Under the pieces are notes generated by a model. That model had not been told where the DNA came from. It did not search any database and saw only the letters and a list, made by a program, of their open reading frames with translations. Made by a program: the position numbers and the translations under genes. Positions 43,144-51,541 of a stretch of 64,000 nt of DNA are shown in pieces (within the stretch, counting starts at the first letter, position 1; each line of letters opens with the position of its first letter). The stretch is taken from positions 186,001-250,000 of the forward strand of contig NZ_MKVA01000009.1 in NCBI RefSeq assembly GCF_001899075.1. The letters run 5' to 3'. Source of the stretch: Devosia sp. 67-54. GTDB lineage: Bacteria; Pseudomonadota; Alphaproteobacteria; Rhizobiales; Devosiaceae.

Positions 43144-44664
43144 TCAGAGCCCGTAGCGTGCGTAGAGCTCGGGCGGCGCTTCGTGTGCGCGCAACTCGGC
43201 GACGATGCCGGCGCGAAGCCGCGCTTCGATCACAGCATCGCGGAACGGGCTGAGCTGGCGCGGATCGGCCACAAGATCGAAGAGCTGCGTGCCGCAATTC
43301 TCGAACACGCGGCCGTCGACATTGGGGATGCGGCGGGCATCGCGCAGCGCGTCGATGCGCAGCACCGGCATCTGCTTGGTGAAGGAGAAGTCCCGCACGA
43401 GCTCGGCCGTCTGCAGCTCGGCGGCGGACATCATCGAGCGGATATGGGTGGGCATGAGGGTATATTCACATAGGCCCGGCGCGTAGAGGTCCTCGGGGTA
43501 GAGATAATAGGCATAGCGGCCGTCGGTGGCGCCGACCGGGCCGCCGAACATGCCGAAGATCGCGACCGCGCGGCCGCCCTCCTCCGCACGCAGCCGGTCG
43601 AGGATCGACGTCCCCCGGACCTCGGGCGGCACCGGCACGCCGAAAATCTCGAGCAGGGTCGGCATGAGATCATGGGTCTGCGTCAGGCCGCCGACGCGCG
43701 CGCCGGCGCGGCCGGCATGCGCGGGGTGATGCAGCAGCAGCGGGATGTGCGAGATCTCCTCGTAGTAGGGCTCGAGGTTCTTGCCCCACCAATCGTGCTC
43801 GGCGAGCAAATAGCCGTGATCGGTGGTGAGGATGAGGGCAGTATCCTCCCACATGCCGTGCGCATCCATGAAATCGAGCAGCCGGCCGAAATAGGCGTCG
43901 CACATGCTGACCAGGGCGGCGTAGTTGGCGCGGATCTCGGCGATCTCCTCCGGGCTGTCGGTGACGTGCTCATAGAACGGCCAGTCGAGGATGCCGCCGG
44001 TCCAGCCGGTCTCGCGCGCGGCCTTGAAGCGGGCGGGCGCGTCGAACGGCTCGTGCGGATCGAAGCATTCGAGCTGCAGGAACCAATTGTCCGCCGCGTG
44101 ATTGGCCTCGAGAAACTCCAAGCCCGAGGCGAAGCAGCGGGCGGTGGGGAAGTCCGCCTCGTCGTTCATATATTCCTTGTTGATCGCGTGCTGCAGGCGC
44201 ATGCGCGAGGAGGCGTCGATCTCGGTGCCGAATTTGTAGTGCCGGCCATCGTAGAGCGCGCGAAACCGCTCCAGCGGCGGCTGCACCATCGCCTTCCACG
44301 GATCGTTCTCCTGACCGCGGATGAAGTCCCAGCTCGCATATCGCTGGTGATAGGTGATGCCGCCCTCCTCGAAATAATGCGAGTGATCGGTGACGAGATG
44401 GGAATGGACGCCATGCTCCTTGAGCAGTTCCGGGAAAGAATTGTCGAACGGCTCCAGTGGTCCCCAGGACCGATGCGTGAAATTGAGGCGGCCGGTATGC
44501 AGATCCCGGCGGGCCGGCATGCAGGGCAGGCTGCCGACATAGTGGGTGTCGAATGTCACCGCGCGGCGGGCGAAGCGGTCGAAATTCGGCGTGCCGATGT
44601 GGCCGCCATAGGCGCCCAGCGCCAGCCGGTTGAGCGAATCGAACAGCACCAGGATCGCGCGCAT
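43144..44664 (-). CDS. Cytoplasmic type I sulfatase family enzyme (cluster 4)
   Basis: 506 residues; AILVLFDSLNRLALGAYGG metal site, CxPxR as C48-M-P-A-R52, second metal site TTDHGYLLAEHDWW. Closely related in motif order and length to the cluster 1 enzyme (both HRSWGPLEPFDN). No signal peptide. It precedes the binding-protein gene in the same direction but has a 249-bp gap with an internal operator, so it may have its own promoter in the 107-bp divergent region. With two phosphodiesterases nearby, phosphodiester hydrolysis is a real alternative to sulfate ester hydrolysis. Confidence 0.84.
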   Translation of the reverse strand: MRAILVLFDSLNRLALGAYGGHIGTPNFDRFARRAVTFDTHYVGSLPCMPARRDLHTGRLNFTHRSWGPLEPFDNSFPELLKEHGVHSHLVTDHSHYFEEGGITYHQRYASWDFIRGQENDPWKAMVQPPLERFRALYDGRHYKFGTEIDASSRMRLQHAINKEYMNDEADFPTARCFASGLEFLEANHAADNWFLQLECFDPHEPFDAPARFKAARETGWTGGILDWPFYEHVTDSPEEIAEIRANYAALVSMCDAYFGRLLDFMDAHGMWEDTALILTTDHGYLLAEHDWWGKNLEPYYEEISHIPLLLHHPAHAGRAGARVGGLTQTHDLMPTLLEIFGVPVPPEVRGTSILDRLRAEEGGRAVAIFGMFGGPVGATDGRYAYYLYPEDLYAPGLCEYTLMPTHIRSMMSAAELQTAELVRDFSFTKQMPVLRIDALRDARRIPNVDGRVFENCGTQLFDLVADPRQLSPFRDAVIEARLRAGIVAELRAHEAPPELYARYGL

Positions 44665-44771
44665 CCTTCCCCCCGCTTGGCTCGTCCAGATAGGCAGAAT
44701 CGCGTGGCGCCGTCAAAACCGCACCGATGCCCAGGTCGACGCGTCGCGGCGCCTAGTCTAGGTTCGCGGCC

Positions 44772-45575
44772 ATGATGCAGCTCCTCCGCGCTCTTGCCGC
44801 CGCCCTCCTGTTCCTCACTGGCGCCGCCGCGACCGGTGCCGCCGACCTCCGCCCCGAGGGACACGCGCACAATGACTACGAGCACGCCCGGCCGCTGGTC
44901 GACGCGCTCGCCGCCGGGTTCACGAGCGTCGAAGCAGATATCTGGCTGGATGCCGGACAATTGCGGATCGGGCACTCTTATGCCGCCCTGCGGCCCGGAC
45001 GGACGCTGCAAAGCCTCTATCTCGATCCGCTCGCGGCGAAGGCCGCCGCGGAGACGCTGCAGCCGCTGATCCTCCTGATCGACATCAAGACGGAGGGCGA
45101 ATCGACCTATGCCGCGCTCGAGCAGGCGCTCGCCCCCTATGCCGGCATGCTGACCCGGTTTGAGGCCGGAAAATTAGTGCCCGGACTGGTGACAGCCATC
45201 GTCTCAGGCAACCGGCCTTTGGCCACGATGCAGGCGGAGCCGCGCCGGCTCGCCTTCTACGACGGCCGCATGAACGATCTGGACAGCGGTCTGCCGGCAG
45301 ATCTCATGCCACTCGTTTCCGACAACTGGACCAAGATCTTCAGCTGGACCGGCGCCGGCGAGATGCCGCCGGCCGAGGCGGCGCACCTCCGGGATATCGT
45401 CACCAGGGCCCATGCGGCAGGCTACAAGCTGCGCTTCTGGAACACGCCCGACGCGCCCGGCCCCGATCGCGACCGGCTATGGCGCCTGCTCGCCCTGTCG
45501 GGCGTCGATTTCATCAACACCGACGACCTCCCCGGCTTCGCCGCCTTCCGTCGGACGCTGGGACCCAAAAGCTGA
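44772..45575 (+). CDS. Secreted glycerophosphodiesterase/PI-PLC-like phosphodiesterase
   Basis: 267 residues with a signal peptide (LLRALAAALLFLTGAAATGAA). Active-site elements of the PLC-like TIM-barrel family: GHAHNDYEHARPL (H31, H33, N34), VEADIWL (E54, D56) and GHSY (H68), with LILLIDIKTEGES in strand 4. The HNDYEHARPL start is typical of the Aim6-like subgroup. It probably acts in the periplasm on a lipid-derived phosphodiester. Divergent from the cluster 4 sulfatase, so the two may be co-regulated. Confidence 0.75.
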   Translation: MMQLLRALAAALLFLTGAAATGAADLRPEGHAHNDYEHARPLVDALAAGFTSVEADIWLDAGQLRIGHSYAALRPGRTLQSLYLDPLAAKAAAETLQPLILLIDIKTEGESTYAALEQALAPYAGMLTRFEAGKLVPGLVTAIVSGNRPLATMQAEPRRLAFYDGRMNDLDSGLPADLMPLVSDNWTKIFSWTGAGEMPPAEAAHLRDIVTRAHAAGYKLRFWNTPDAPGPDRDRLWRLLALSGVDFINTDDLPGFAAFRRTLGPKS

Positions 45576-46476
45576 GACCATGGTGTCTGGAGTACCGTTC
45601 TATCGTGCGCGACGGGAAACCCGTCGTCGAGATACGGCCCTCCGGCAGGGGTGCCGCCTGTCGGCCAGACGCAGGTAGGCGACGGTGCCATATGGCACGG
45701 ATCCGCCCTAGGCCCTGGCCCGGGAACGCGCCCTGCTGATTCTTGCGGACCCAGATGCGAATGAGGTTGCAGGAAAACGTCGTGCCGTTGCGACAGCCCA
45801 TGCAGCGTCTCCCCGCGATGAACCAGTCCCGGACGGGGCCCAAGGCGCCTGTTTGCCCTGGTAGCGGAGGAGGGATGCGCTCCCACGATCCGCCTCTACC
45901 GCCCGCAAATCCTGAGACCGCACACTCACTAGGCGACCTCGGACACGTGACCTTGTCACAAATCATCGGGCACCCGCACGCTCTAGACTCTTGGCACTGG
46001 ACCAACACTTTTTCGGACTGGTCAACTCGCCGGTCATTATGTCTTGCGTCGCAATAAGTCAGCTACCGACCGCCAAACATCACGAGCGTCTCACTTGAGG
46101 GGATGCACTGTCCCCTGTGGTGCGGCGCTTCACCGAAAAGATTGGGATCGCCCGCAGCGCATGTCCACATCGTGCGCTCCAGTCCTGTGTCACACATGCC
46201 GCAGCCGGAGCACGCGACCACAGATCCAGGATTCCAACGACTCGACGGTGACCCACTTGCGGCTGGCTGGGGCGCTAGGACCCGCGCCCAATTTCCGTCG
46301 GCCGGGAAACCCTAGCAAATCCGGGGGATTCGGCTGCGGATCAATGTGCTTGTGCTACACTCGTGCGGCACACCGTCACCCCGGGTTACCTGCCGTGAGG
46401 CCTCGACAGAACCCTCGGCGAAGGTCGTCCCCCGACACCCTGACGCCTCCTTTTTGTACCGCCTGAAGGGGATTAC
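45576..46476. other. Non-coding or decayed region
   Basis: About 900 bp without a gene I can support. Open frames of up to about 160 codons occur on both strands, but they lack start signals, domains and coherent composition, and stops are frequent. Its base use is more mixed than that of the neighbours. Together with the pseudogene and transposase remnant to its right it looks like degraded accessory DNA. Confidence 0.5.
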
Positions 46477-47222
46477 GTGACAATCGCACTGGGCCGTCCC
46501 CCATCTGCGGCTCGCACTGGCAATTGCAGGACGCCCGCAAATTGCTCGGGGTTCACGAAGGAGCGCAGGGATACGAGGCCTGACCGGCCGGGACCTCGTG
46601 ACGCGCGTCGTTTCGAGCCGCGAGCGGCGCGGCGCGCTCGATGGATCGACGCCGGAAGAACTCGCGGCCACCGCACTACGCGACGATGCCAACACGCCGA
46701 TCGCTTTCGTGCCGCTCGAGAAGCGCGGCCCAAGGGCGGAGGCGGCCGGCCGCAAGGTCAGCAAGCGGATCGTGGAGACGCACGCCGAGGATGTCATTGC
46801 TACGTTCGGCGAAAACGGCGTCAAGGTGAGCATGCTGTTCTGCGCCGGCGACTTGCCGAACGTATCGACCACCGGCCTGTTCGTGCTGCCGTCGACGGTG
46901 ATGACGCAGGTGGTGAATGCCGTTTTCGCCGCCGGGCGGCTCGGCATGTTCATGCCGATACCCGAGCAGCGCGAGCACTTCATCGCGCGCTGGCAAGCGC
47001 CGGGCCGCGAGGTGGGGGCGTGCCGCTGCTGCCAGGCACGACGCCACTCGAGATCGATTCCGCCGGCGCCGAGATGGCGGCGTTGCAGCCCGACTTCGTG
47101 ATCATGGACTGTCTCGGCTATGCCGACGAGATCAGGTCGCGCATCCAGCCGATCGTGCGGGTCCCGACGCTGCTTGCCTTCAACACGGTCATGGCCGTGC
47201 TAAAGCAGCTCCTCCAGCTGTT
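46477..47222 (+). pseudogene. Frameshifted and truncated aroM-family gene
   Basis: AroM-like sequence can be followed across two frames. A possible N-terminus VTIALGRPPS (46477 on, like the family's VTIGQSPRPD) is in frame 1; ALDGSTPEELAATALRD through PEQREHFIARWQAPG is in frame 2; the C-terminal PLLPGTTPLEIDSA and FVIMDCLGYADEIR, then VRVPTLLAFNTVMA, is back in frame 1. The second shift is at or near a run of five G (about 47013-47017). The C-terminus runs into the transposase remnant. AroM-family proteins often accompany hydantoinase/racemase clusters, so this was probably part of the locus to the right. Non-functional as it stands. Confidence 0.75.
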
Positions 47223-47227
47223 ATTAC

Positions 47228-47440
47228 CAAGCAGCCGTGGCATCCTCGCGGCCCAGGCTGGGCAGGACCTCTATAGGCTGGGCGGCTGGCATCATCATAG
47301 CGACGTGCGGATGGTCCCACCCAATACCCCGGCTCCTGGACTGGCCGGTGCGATCCTACTGATCCGGTGGCCGATGCGCTCCAAGCGCCCCAGGCACTTG
47401 ATGTCGAGATGGAGCAGTTCACCGAGCCGTTCCCATTCGT
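47228..47440 (-). mobile_element. Degenerate IS481-type transposase remnant
   Basis: On the minus strand, pieces of an IS481-family catalytic domain are readable in three frames: LLHLDIKCLGRLERIGHRIS, then GIGWDHPHVA, then YDDASR and EVLPSLGREDATAAW. They correspond to the usual order LLHLDIKKLGR, GHRVTG, GWEYLFVAIDDASR. Several shifts and stops make it inactive. No terminal inverted repeats were seen. It abuts the iclR stop at 47441 and the aroM pseudogene on the other side. Confidence 0.65.
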
Positions 47441-48250
47441 CTATCGCACGACATAACCGAGACGGCGGCCCAGCTCTTCGGCGCGGCTCATGGTCATGGC
47501 GGCGAGTTGCTGTTGTCGCGCGGCGTCAAAGCGGTATTTCGGCACGGCGACGGTGAGCGCGCCGACCACGGTGCCGCGCACGTCGCGGATGGGCACAGCA
47601 AGGCCGCAGGAGCCGATTTCGTATTCCTGATCATTGAGGGCGTAGCCGCGCTGGCGGATGCTGTTGAGCTCTTCCTCGAGGTCGCTGCCGAGCTTGGTGA
47701 ACTGCGTGTAGCGCGGGAGCGGCGCCGACAGTGCGGCGTGCAACGCACCCGGCACGAAGACGAGAAATACCTTCCCGGCCGCGGAAGCGTGGGCGGGCAT
47801 GGCCGTGCCGGGGCGCACATATTGCGCCATGCCGTGCTCGCCCATGGCCTGCTCCATCATGATAGTGTCACGGCCGTTCCAAACGGCCATGTAAACGGTC
47901 TCCCCGGTCTCGGCCGCGAGCTGGACGAGCGTGGGCCGGCCGACCTTGACCACGTCGAGATCGGCGATCAGTGGTCCGGCGAGAGCCACGAGCTCGAACC
48001 CGAGCGCAAACCGGCCATCGGAACCGAGGCGTTCGACGAAGCCATGCCGCTCCAGCGTCGCCAGGAGGCGCGACACCGTGCTCTTGTGCAGGCCGACGCG
48101 ACGACCGATCTCGTTGACGCCGAGTGACTCGCGAGAAGAGCCAATGGCATTGAGGATAGCGATCGCGTGGCTCACCGACGCGACGTCAGGAGTGCGGGAC
48201 CGTTTGGCCCCGGCGACGGGAGCGGAAGCTGAAGCCGCAGCCTGGCTCAT
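47441..48250 (-). CDS. IclR-family transcriptional regulator of the hydantoinase locus
   Basis: 269 residues. N-terminal winged helix-turn-helix (VASVSHAIAILNAIGSSRESLGVNEIGRRVGLHKSTVSRLLATLERHG) and C-terminal effector domain with the IclR signature (GSCGLAVPIRDVRGTVVGALTVAVP). Identical-class operators GTTGC-N7-GCAAC precede this gene and both divergent transcripts at 61.8-62.1 kb, so it probably represses all three and itself. A degenerate IS481 fragment starts right at its stop codon. Confidence 0.9.
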   Translation of the reverse strand: MSQAAASASAPVAGAKRSRTPDVASVSHAIAILNAIGSSRESLGVNEIGRRVGLHKSTVSRLLATLERHGFVERLGSDGRFALGFELVALAGPLIADLDVVKVGRPTLVQLAAETGETVYMAVWNGRDTIMMEQAMGEHGMAQYVRPGTAMPAHASAAGKVFLVFVPGALHAALSAPLPRYTQFTKLGSDLEEELNSIRQRGYALNDQEYEIGSCGLAVPIRDVRGTVVGALTVAVPKYRFDAARQQQLAAMTMSRAEELGRRLGYVVR

Positions 48251-48297
48251 CTATGAGGGTCCTCGAAGGGGTGTGGTTCTCCCTTGGAAACAACATT

Positions 48298-48314
48298 GTT
48301 GCGTAATTTGCAAC
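48298..48314. promoter_or_regulatory. IclR operator copy 1, upstream of iclR
   Basis: GTTGCGTAATTTGCAAC, a palindrome of form GTTGC-N7-GCAAC, 48 bp upstream of the iclR start. The flanks (CAACATT and ATGTTG) extend the symmetry. It implies autoregulation. Confidence 0.7.
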
Positions 48315-48386
48315 ATGTTGGCCAAGAATGACCCGGTTATTCCCGCCTCTATCTCGGCATGGTCCCGCGCTTGGCCCGCGGTTGTC

Positions 48387-49337
48387 TCAGCTTGCGGCGA
48401 GGAAGCGTTCGGCCTCGAGGGCGGCCATGCAGCCCATGCCGGCGGCGGTGACGGCCTGGCGGAAGACGTCGTCGGCGACATCGCCGGCGGCGAAGACGCC
48501 GGGGACGTCGGTGGCGGTCGAGTCCGGGGCGGTCCACAGATAGCCGTTGGGCTTCTGGCGGAGCTTGCCGACGAAGAGCTCGACGGCGGGGGCGTGGCCG
48601 ATGGCGACGAAGAGGCCGGTGGCGGCGAGCTCGCGCAGCGCGCCGGTGGCGAGGTCGCGCAGCCTGACACCGGCTACCGCCGGCGGCAGCGGCGCGGGCC
48701 GGGTCTCGCCAATCAGGCCCTCGACGACCTGGCCGTAGAGGATGGCGACATTGGGCCGGGCGGCGAGCCGCTCTTGCATGACGCGCTCGGCGCGCAGCCG
48801 GTCGCGGCGATGCACCAGCGTGACGCTGCGGGCGATGTTGGAGAGATAGAGGGCCTCTTCGACGGCGGTGTTGCCGCCCCCGACCACCACGACATCCTGA
48901 CCGCGATAGAAGAAGCCGTCGCAGGTGGCGCAGGCCGAAACGCCGGCGCCGCGATAGGTCCCCTCATCGGGCAGGCCAAGCCAGCGCGCCTGCGCGCCGG
49001 TGGCGACGATGAGCGCGTCGGCGGTACAGACGCCGCCCGACTCGAGCGTGGCGCGGAACGGACGCCGGCTCAGATCGACCTCGACGACGCGGTCCTGCAC
49101 GACGGCGGCGCCGCACTGGACGGCCTGCGCGCGCATCTGGTCCATCAGCCAGGGCCCCTGCACCTGCGCTGCGAAGCCCGGATAATTCTCGACATCGGTG
49201 GTGATGGTGAGCTGGCCGCCCGGCTGCGACCCCTCGATTAGCACCGGGTGCAGCAGCGCGCGGGCGGCGTAGATGGCCGCGGTGTAGCCGGCCGGACCGG
49301 AGCCGATGACGAGGACGGGCGTGTGGCGTGCCGACAT
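48387..49337 (-). CDS. trxB: Thioredoxin reductase-like FAD/NAD(P) enzyme
   Basis: 316 residues. FAD-binding GSGPAGYTAAIYAAR, redox-active C136-A-T-C139 in SACATCDGFF, NADP-binding VVVGGGNTAVEEALYL and C-terminal FAAGDVADD. Matches E. coli TrxB (C135/C138) closely in length and layout. It transfers electrons from NADPH to a dithiol protein. Last gene of the hydantoinase operon, unlike the housekeeping trxB context, so it may serve persulfide or disulfide reduction in this pathway. Confidence 0.9.
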   Translation of the reverse strand: MSARHTPVLVIGSGPAGYTAAIYAARALLHPVLIEGSQPGGQLTITTDVENYPGFAAQVQGPWLMDQMRAQAVQCGAAVVQDRVVEVDLSRRPFRATLESGGVCTADALIVATGAQARWLGLPDEGTYRGAGVSACATCDGFFYRGQDVVVVGGGNTAVEEALYLSNIARSVTLVHRRDRLRAERVMQERLAARPNVAILYGQVVEGLIGETRPAPLPPAVAGVRLRDLATGALRELAATGLFVAIGHAPAVELFVGKLRQKPNGYLWTAPDSTATDVPGVFAAGDVADDVFRQAVTAAGMGCMAALEAERFLAAS

Positions 49338-49417
49338 GTGCGACGTTCCTGAGGCGATGGTGCAGCCGACGCGCCGGCCAGACAGGAGGCGCGCAGCAGG
49401 CCAAGGGCGGCGGACGG

Positions 49418-50314
49418 CTAGCCCTTGTAGGTGGGGATGCGCGCGTGCGGGATCGGCGGCTTGAACTCGCCGGCGGTGACGCGGAAGGGCAGCCGGTTGC
49501 TCGGCGGCGTCGACGGACAGGCGATGAAGGTCGAGAAGGCGCAGGGGAAGGAGACGGCGCGGTTGAAATCGATCTGCGTGATGCTTTCGAGCGCCTCGTC
49601 GGAATCGTAGCCGACGAGCCGGCCGCCACCATAGGTTTCCCTGCTGCTGGTCAGGTCGCCGATATGGACGTAGTTGAGATCGCGGAAATAGCCGGTGCTG
49701 GCGCTGCCGGCGCGATGACCGCTGACCTCGAGGTGGAAGGGCCGGCCGTCGATGACGATGTCGAGCGTGCCGATGGTGTAGCTGGCCTCGTAGAGACCAC
49801 CTTCGACCGTGGGGACGGAATGGAGGGTGATCTCGGCGGGAGTGAATCTAGCCGGCAGGATCCAGTCCTCGCTGAGGGGAAAGGTCTCGATGTCGTCGAA
49901 CTGCTTGCGCGCCGCCTCTTTCGGATCGCGGACGCGGACAGCGTAGATCACCTCGCCGCGGGCGTTGAGGCGCGTGATGGTCTCGACCTCGAGGTCGGTG
50001 AAGAACACCGGGACCGACGAGCCGGTGCCGGAATTGCGGTTGTAGCCGTGCGGGATGTGGACCGGGCCGGTTGCCGGCTTGCCGTCGACGGTGAGCAGCT
50101 CGCCCCTGGCCGTGCGCTCCGGATCGGGATGGTAGTAGATCTCGCCCTTGTCGAGCAGCCACTGGCCGGGCACGAATTCGGAGGTGAGGGGCTCGCCCTC
50201 GGTCAACCAGTCCTGGCTGACGACGGACAGCAGGCCATAGGGGCGCTTCAGCTCGGCGACGCGCGCATCATGCCATTTCTGCCAGTCCGCGATGTAGTCC
50301 TGCGAAAGTGCCAT
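49418..50314 (-). CDS. DUF1684 family protein
   Basis: 298 residues from ATG 50314. The start (YIADWQKWHDARVAELKRPYGLLSVVSQDWL) and the C-terminal segment with two cysteines (FPCAFSTFIACPSTPPSNRLPFRVTAGEF) are typical of DUF1684. No signal peptide. The family has no established reaction; the conserved late cysteine segment could bind metal or substrate. It sits between the M20 and trxB genes in the same direction. Confidence 0.8.
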   Translation of the reverse strand: MALSQDYIADWQKWHDARVAELKRPYGLLSVVSQDWLTEGEPLTSEFVPGQWLLDKGEIYYHPDPERTARGELLTVDGKPATGPVHIPHGYNRNSGTGSSVPVFFTDLEVETITRLNARGEVIYAVRVRDPKEAARKQFDDIETFPLSEDWILPARFTPAEITLHSVPTVEGGLYEASYTIGTLDIVIDGRPFHLEVSGHRAGSASTGYFRDLNYVHIGDLTSSRETYGGGRLVGYDSDEALESITQIDFNRAVSFPCAFSTFIACPSTPPSNRLPFRVTAGEFKPPIPHARIPTYKG

Positions 50315-50357
50315 TGCCTTTGTCTCTCGTTGCGGATGGACGATTGCCCCTCGGGGG

Positions 50358-51536
50358 TTACGATGCGCGCGCCGCCGGAGGTAGCACGCTGCGCGTTTCG
50401 GCGAGGCGGGCGAGGATGCTGGCGCCGACCGGCAGGATGGCGTCGTCGAGCACGAAGCGGGGGTTGTGGACCGGCACATCGCCGGCATGGCCGACGATGA
50501 TGAAGGACCCGGGCACCCGCTTCAGCATATCGGCGAAATCCTCGCTGCCCATGAACGGGCCGTCGCGGAAATAGACATTGTCGGCGCCGACGATGCCGCG
50601 GCAGACGGCGGCGGCGCTCTCGGTCAGCGCCGGATCGTTGTAGAGCACGTCGAAGACGTTCCACTGCCTGACCTCCGCCGCCATGCCGAAGGCCTGCGCC
50701 ACGCCGTCGGCGAGCGAGGCGATGCGGGCGCGCGCCAGATCTCGGTCGGCATCGTCAAGATAGCGCACGGTGCCAGACAGCAGGGCCGTTTCCGGAATGA
50801 TGTTATAGGCGGCGCCGGCTTCGAGGCGGGTGACGGTGAGCACTAGCGCATGGCCGGCGTGGGCGTCGCGGCTGACGACGGTCTGCAACGCCTGCACCAG
50901 GGCGGCGGCGGCGGGGATTGGGTCGCGCGCCAGATGGGCGATGGCGGCGTGGCCGCCTTTGCCGGCGAGGGTGATGTCGAAGAAATCCGCCCCGGCATGC
51001 GACAGGCCGGGCAGCAGGCCGACCCGGTCGGGCGGATCGAGCGGCGAATTGTGCAGGGCGTAAATCTCGTCGCAGGGAAAACGCGCGAACAGGCCATCTG
51101 CGATCATGGCGCGGGCGCCGCCTAGGCCCTCCTCGGCCGGCTGGAAGATCAGATGCACGGTGCCGTCGAAATTGCGGGTTTCGGCGAGATAGCGGGCGGC
51201 GCCAAGCAGCATGGCGACGTGGCTGTCGTGACCGCAGCCATGGAAGCGGCCGGGATGCACCGAGGCGTAGTCCAGCCCGGTTTCCTCGTGCATGGGCAGC
51301 GCGTCCATATCGCCGCGCAGGCCGATGGTGCGGCCGGGCCGGCCGGAGCGCAGGATGCCGACGACGCCGGTGCCGCCTATGCCGGTGTGAACCTCGATGC
51401 CCCAGCCGCCCAGCCGCTGGGCGACCAGCGCGGCGGTCTCGTGCTCCTCGAAGCCGAGCTCGGGATGGGCGTGCAGGTGACGGCGGATGGCGGTCAGCTC
51501 CGGAAGCCACGCGGCGATGCGCTCGATTGCCGGCAT
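50358..51536 (-). CDS. M20 family amidohydrolase (hippurate hydrolase/carbamoylase-like)
   Basis: 392 residues from ATG 51536. Metal-binding motifs LRGDMDALPM, GRFHGCGHDSHVAMLLG and PAEEGLGG, with a dimerisation insert in the middle (AGKGGHAAIAHLARDPI). The family hydrolyses N-acyl or N-carbamoyl amino acids. In this operon it would suit the step after ATP-dependent ring opening, removing a carbamoyl or acyl group from the released amino acid. It starts 5 bp after the rhodanese stop. Confidence 0.87.
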   Translation of the reverse strand: MPAIERIAAWLPELTAIRRHLHAHPELGFEEHETAALVAQRLGGWGIEVHTGIGGTGVVGILRSGRPGRTIGLRGDMDALPMHEETGLDYASVHPGRFHGCGHDSHVAMLLGAARYLAETRNFDGTVHLIFQPAEEGLGGARAMIADGLFARFPCDEIYALHNSPLDPPDRVGLLPGLSHAGADFFDITLAGKGGHAAIAHLARDPIPAAAALVQALQTVVSRDAHAGHALVLTVTRLEAGAAYNIIPETALLSGTVRYLDDADRDLARARIASLADGVAQAFGMAAEVRQWNVFDVLYNDPALTESAAAVCRGIVGADNVYFRDGPFMGSEDFADMLKRVPGSFIIVGHAGDVPVHNPRFVLDDAILPVGASILARLAETRSVLPPAARAS

Positions 51537-51541
51537 CTGGA

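Noticed and set aside
45514-46008. 164-codon minus-strand frame in the empty stretch
   Set aside because: Partly overlaps the phosphodiesterase gene antisense, has many Cys, Arg and Pro without pattern, and lacks a start signal.
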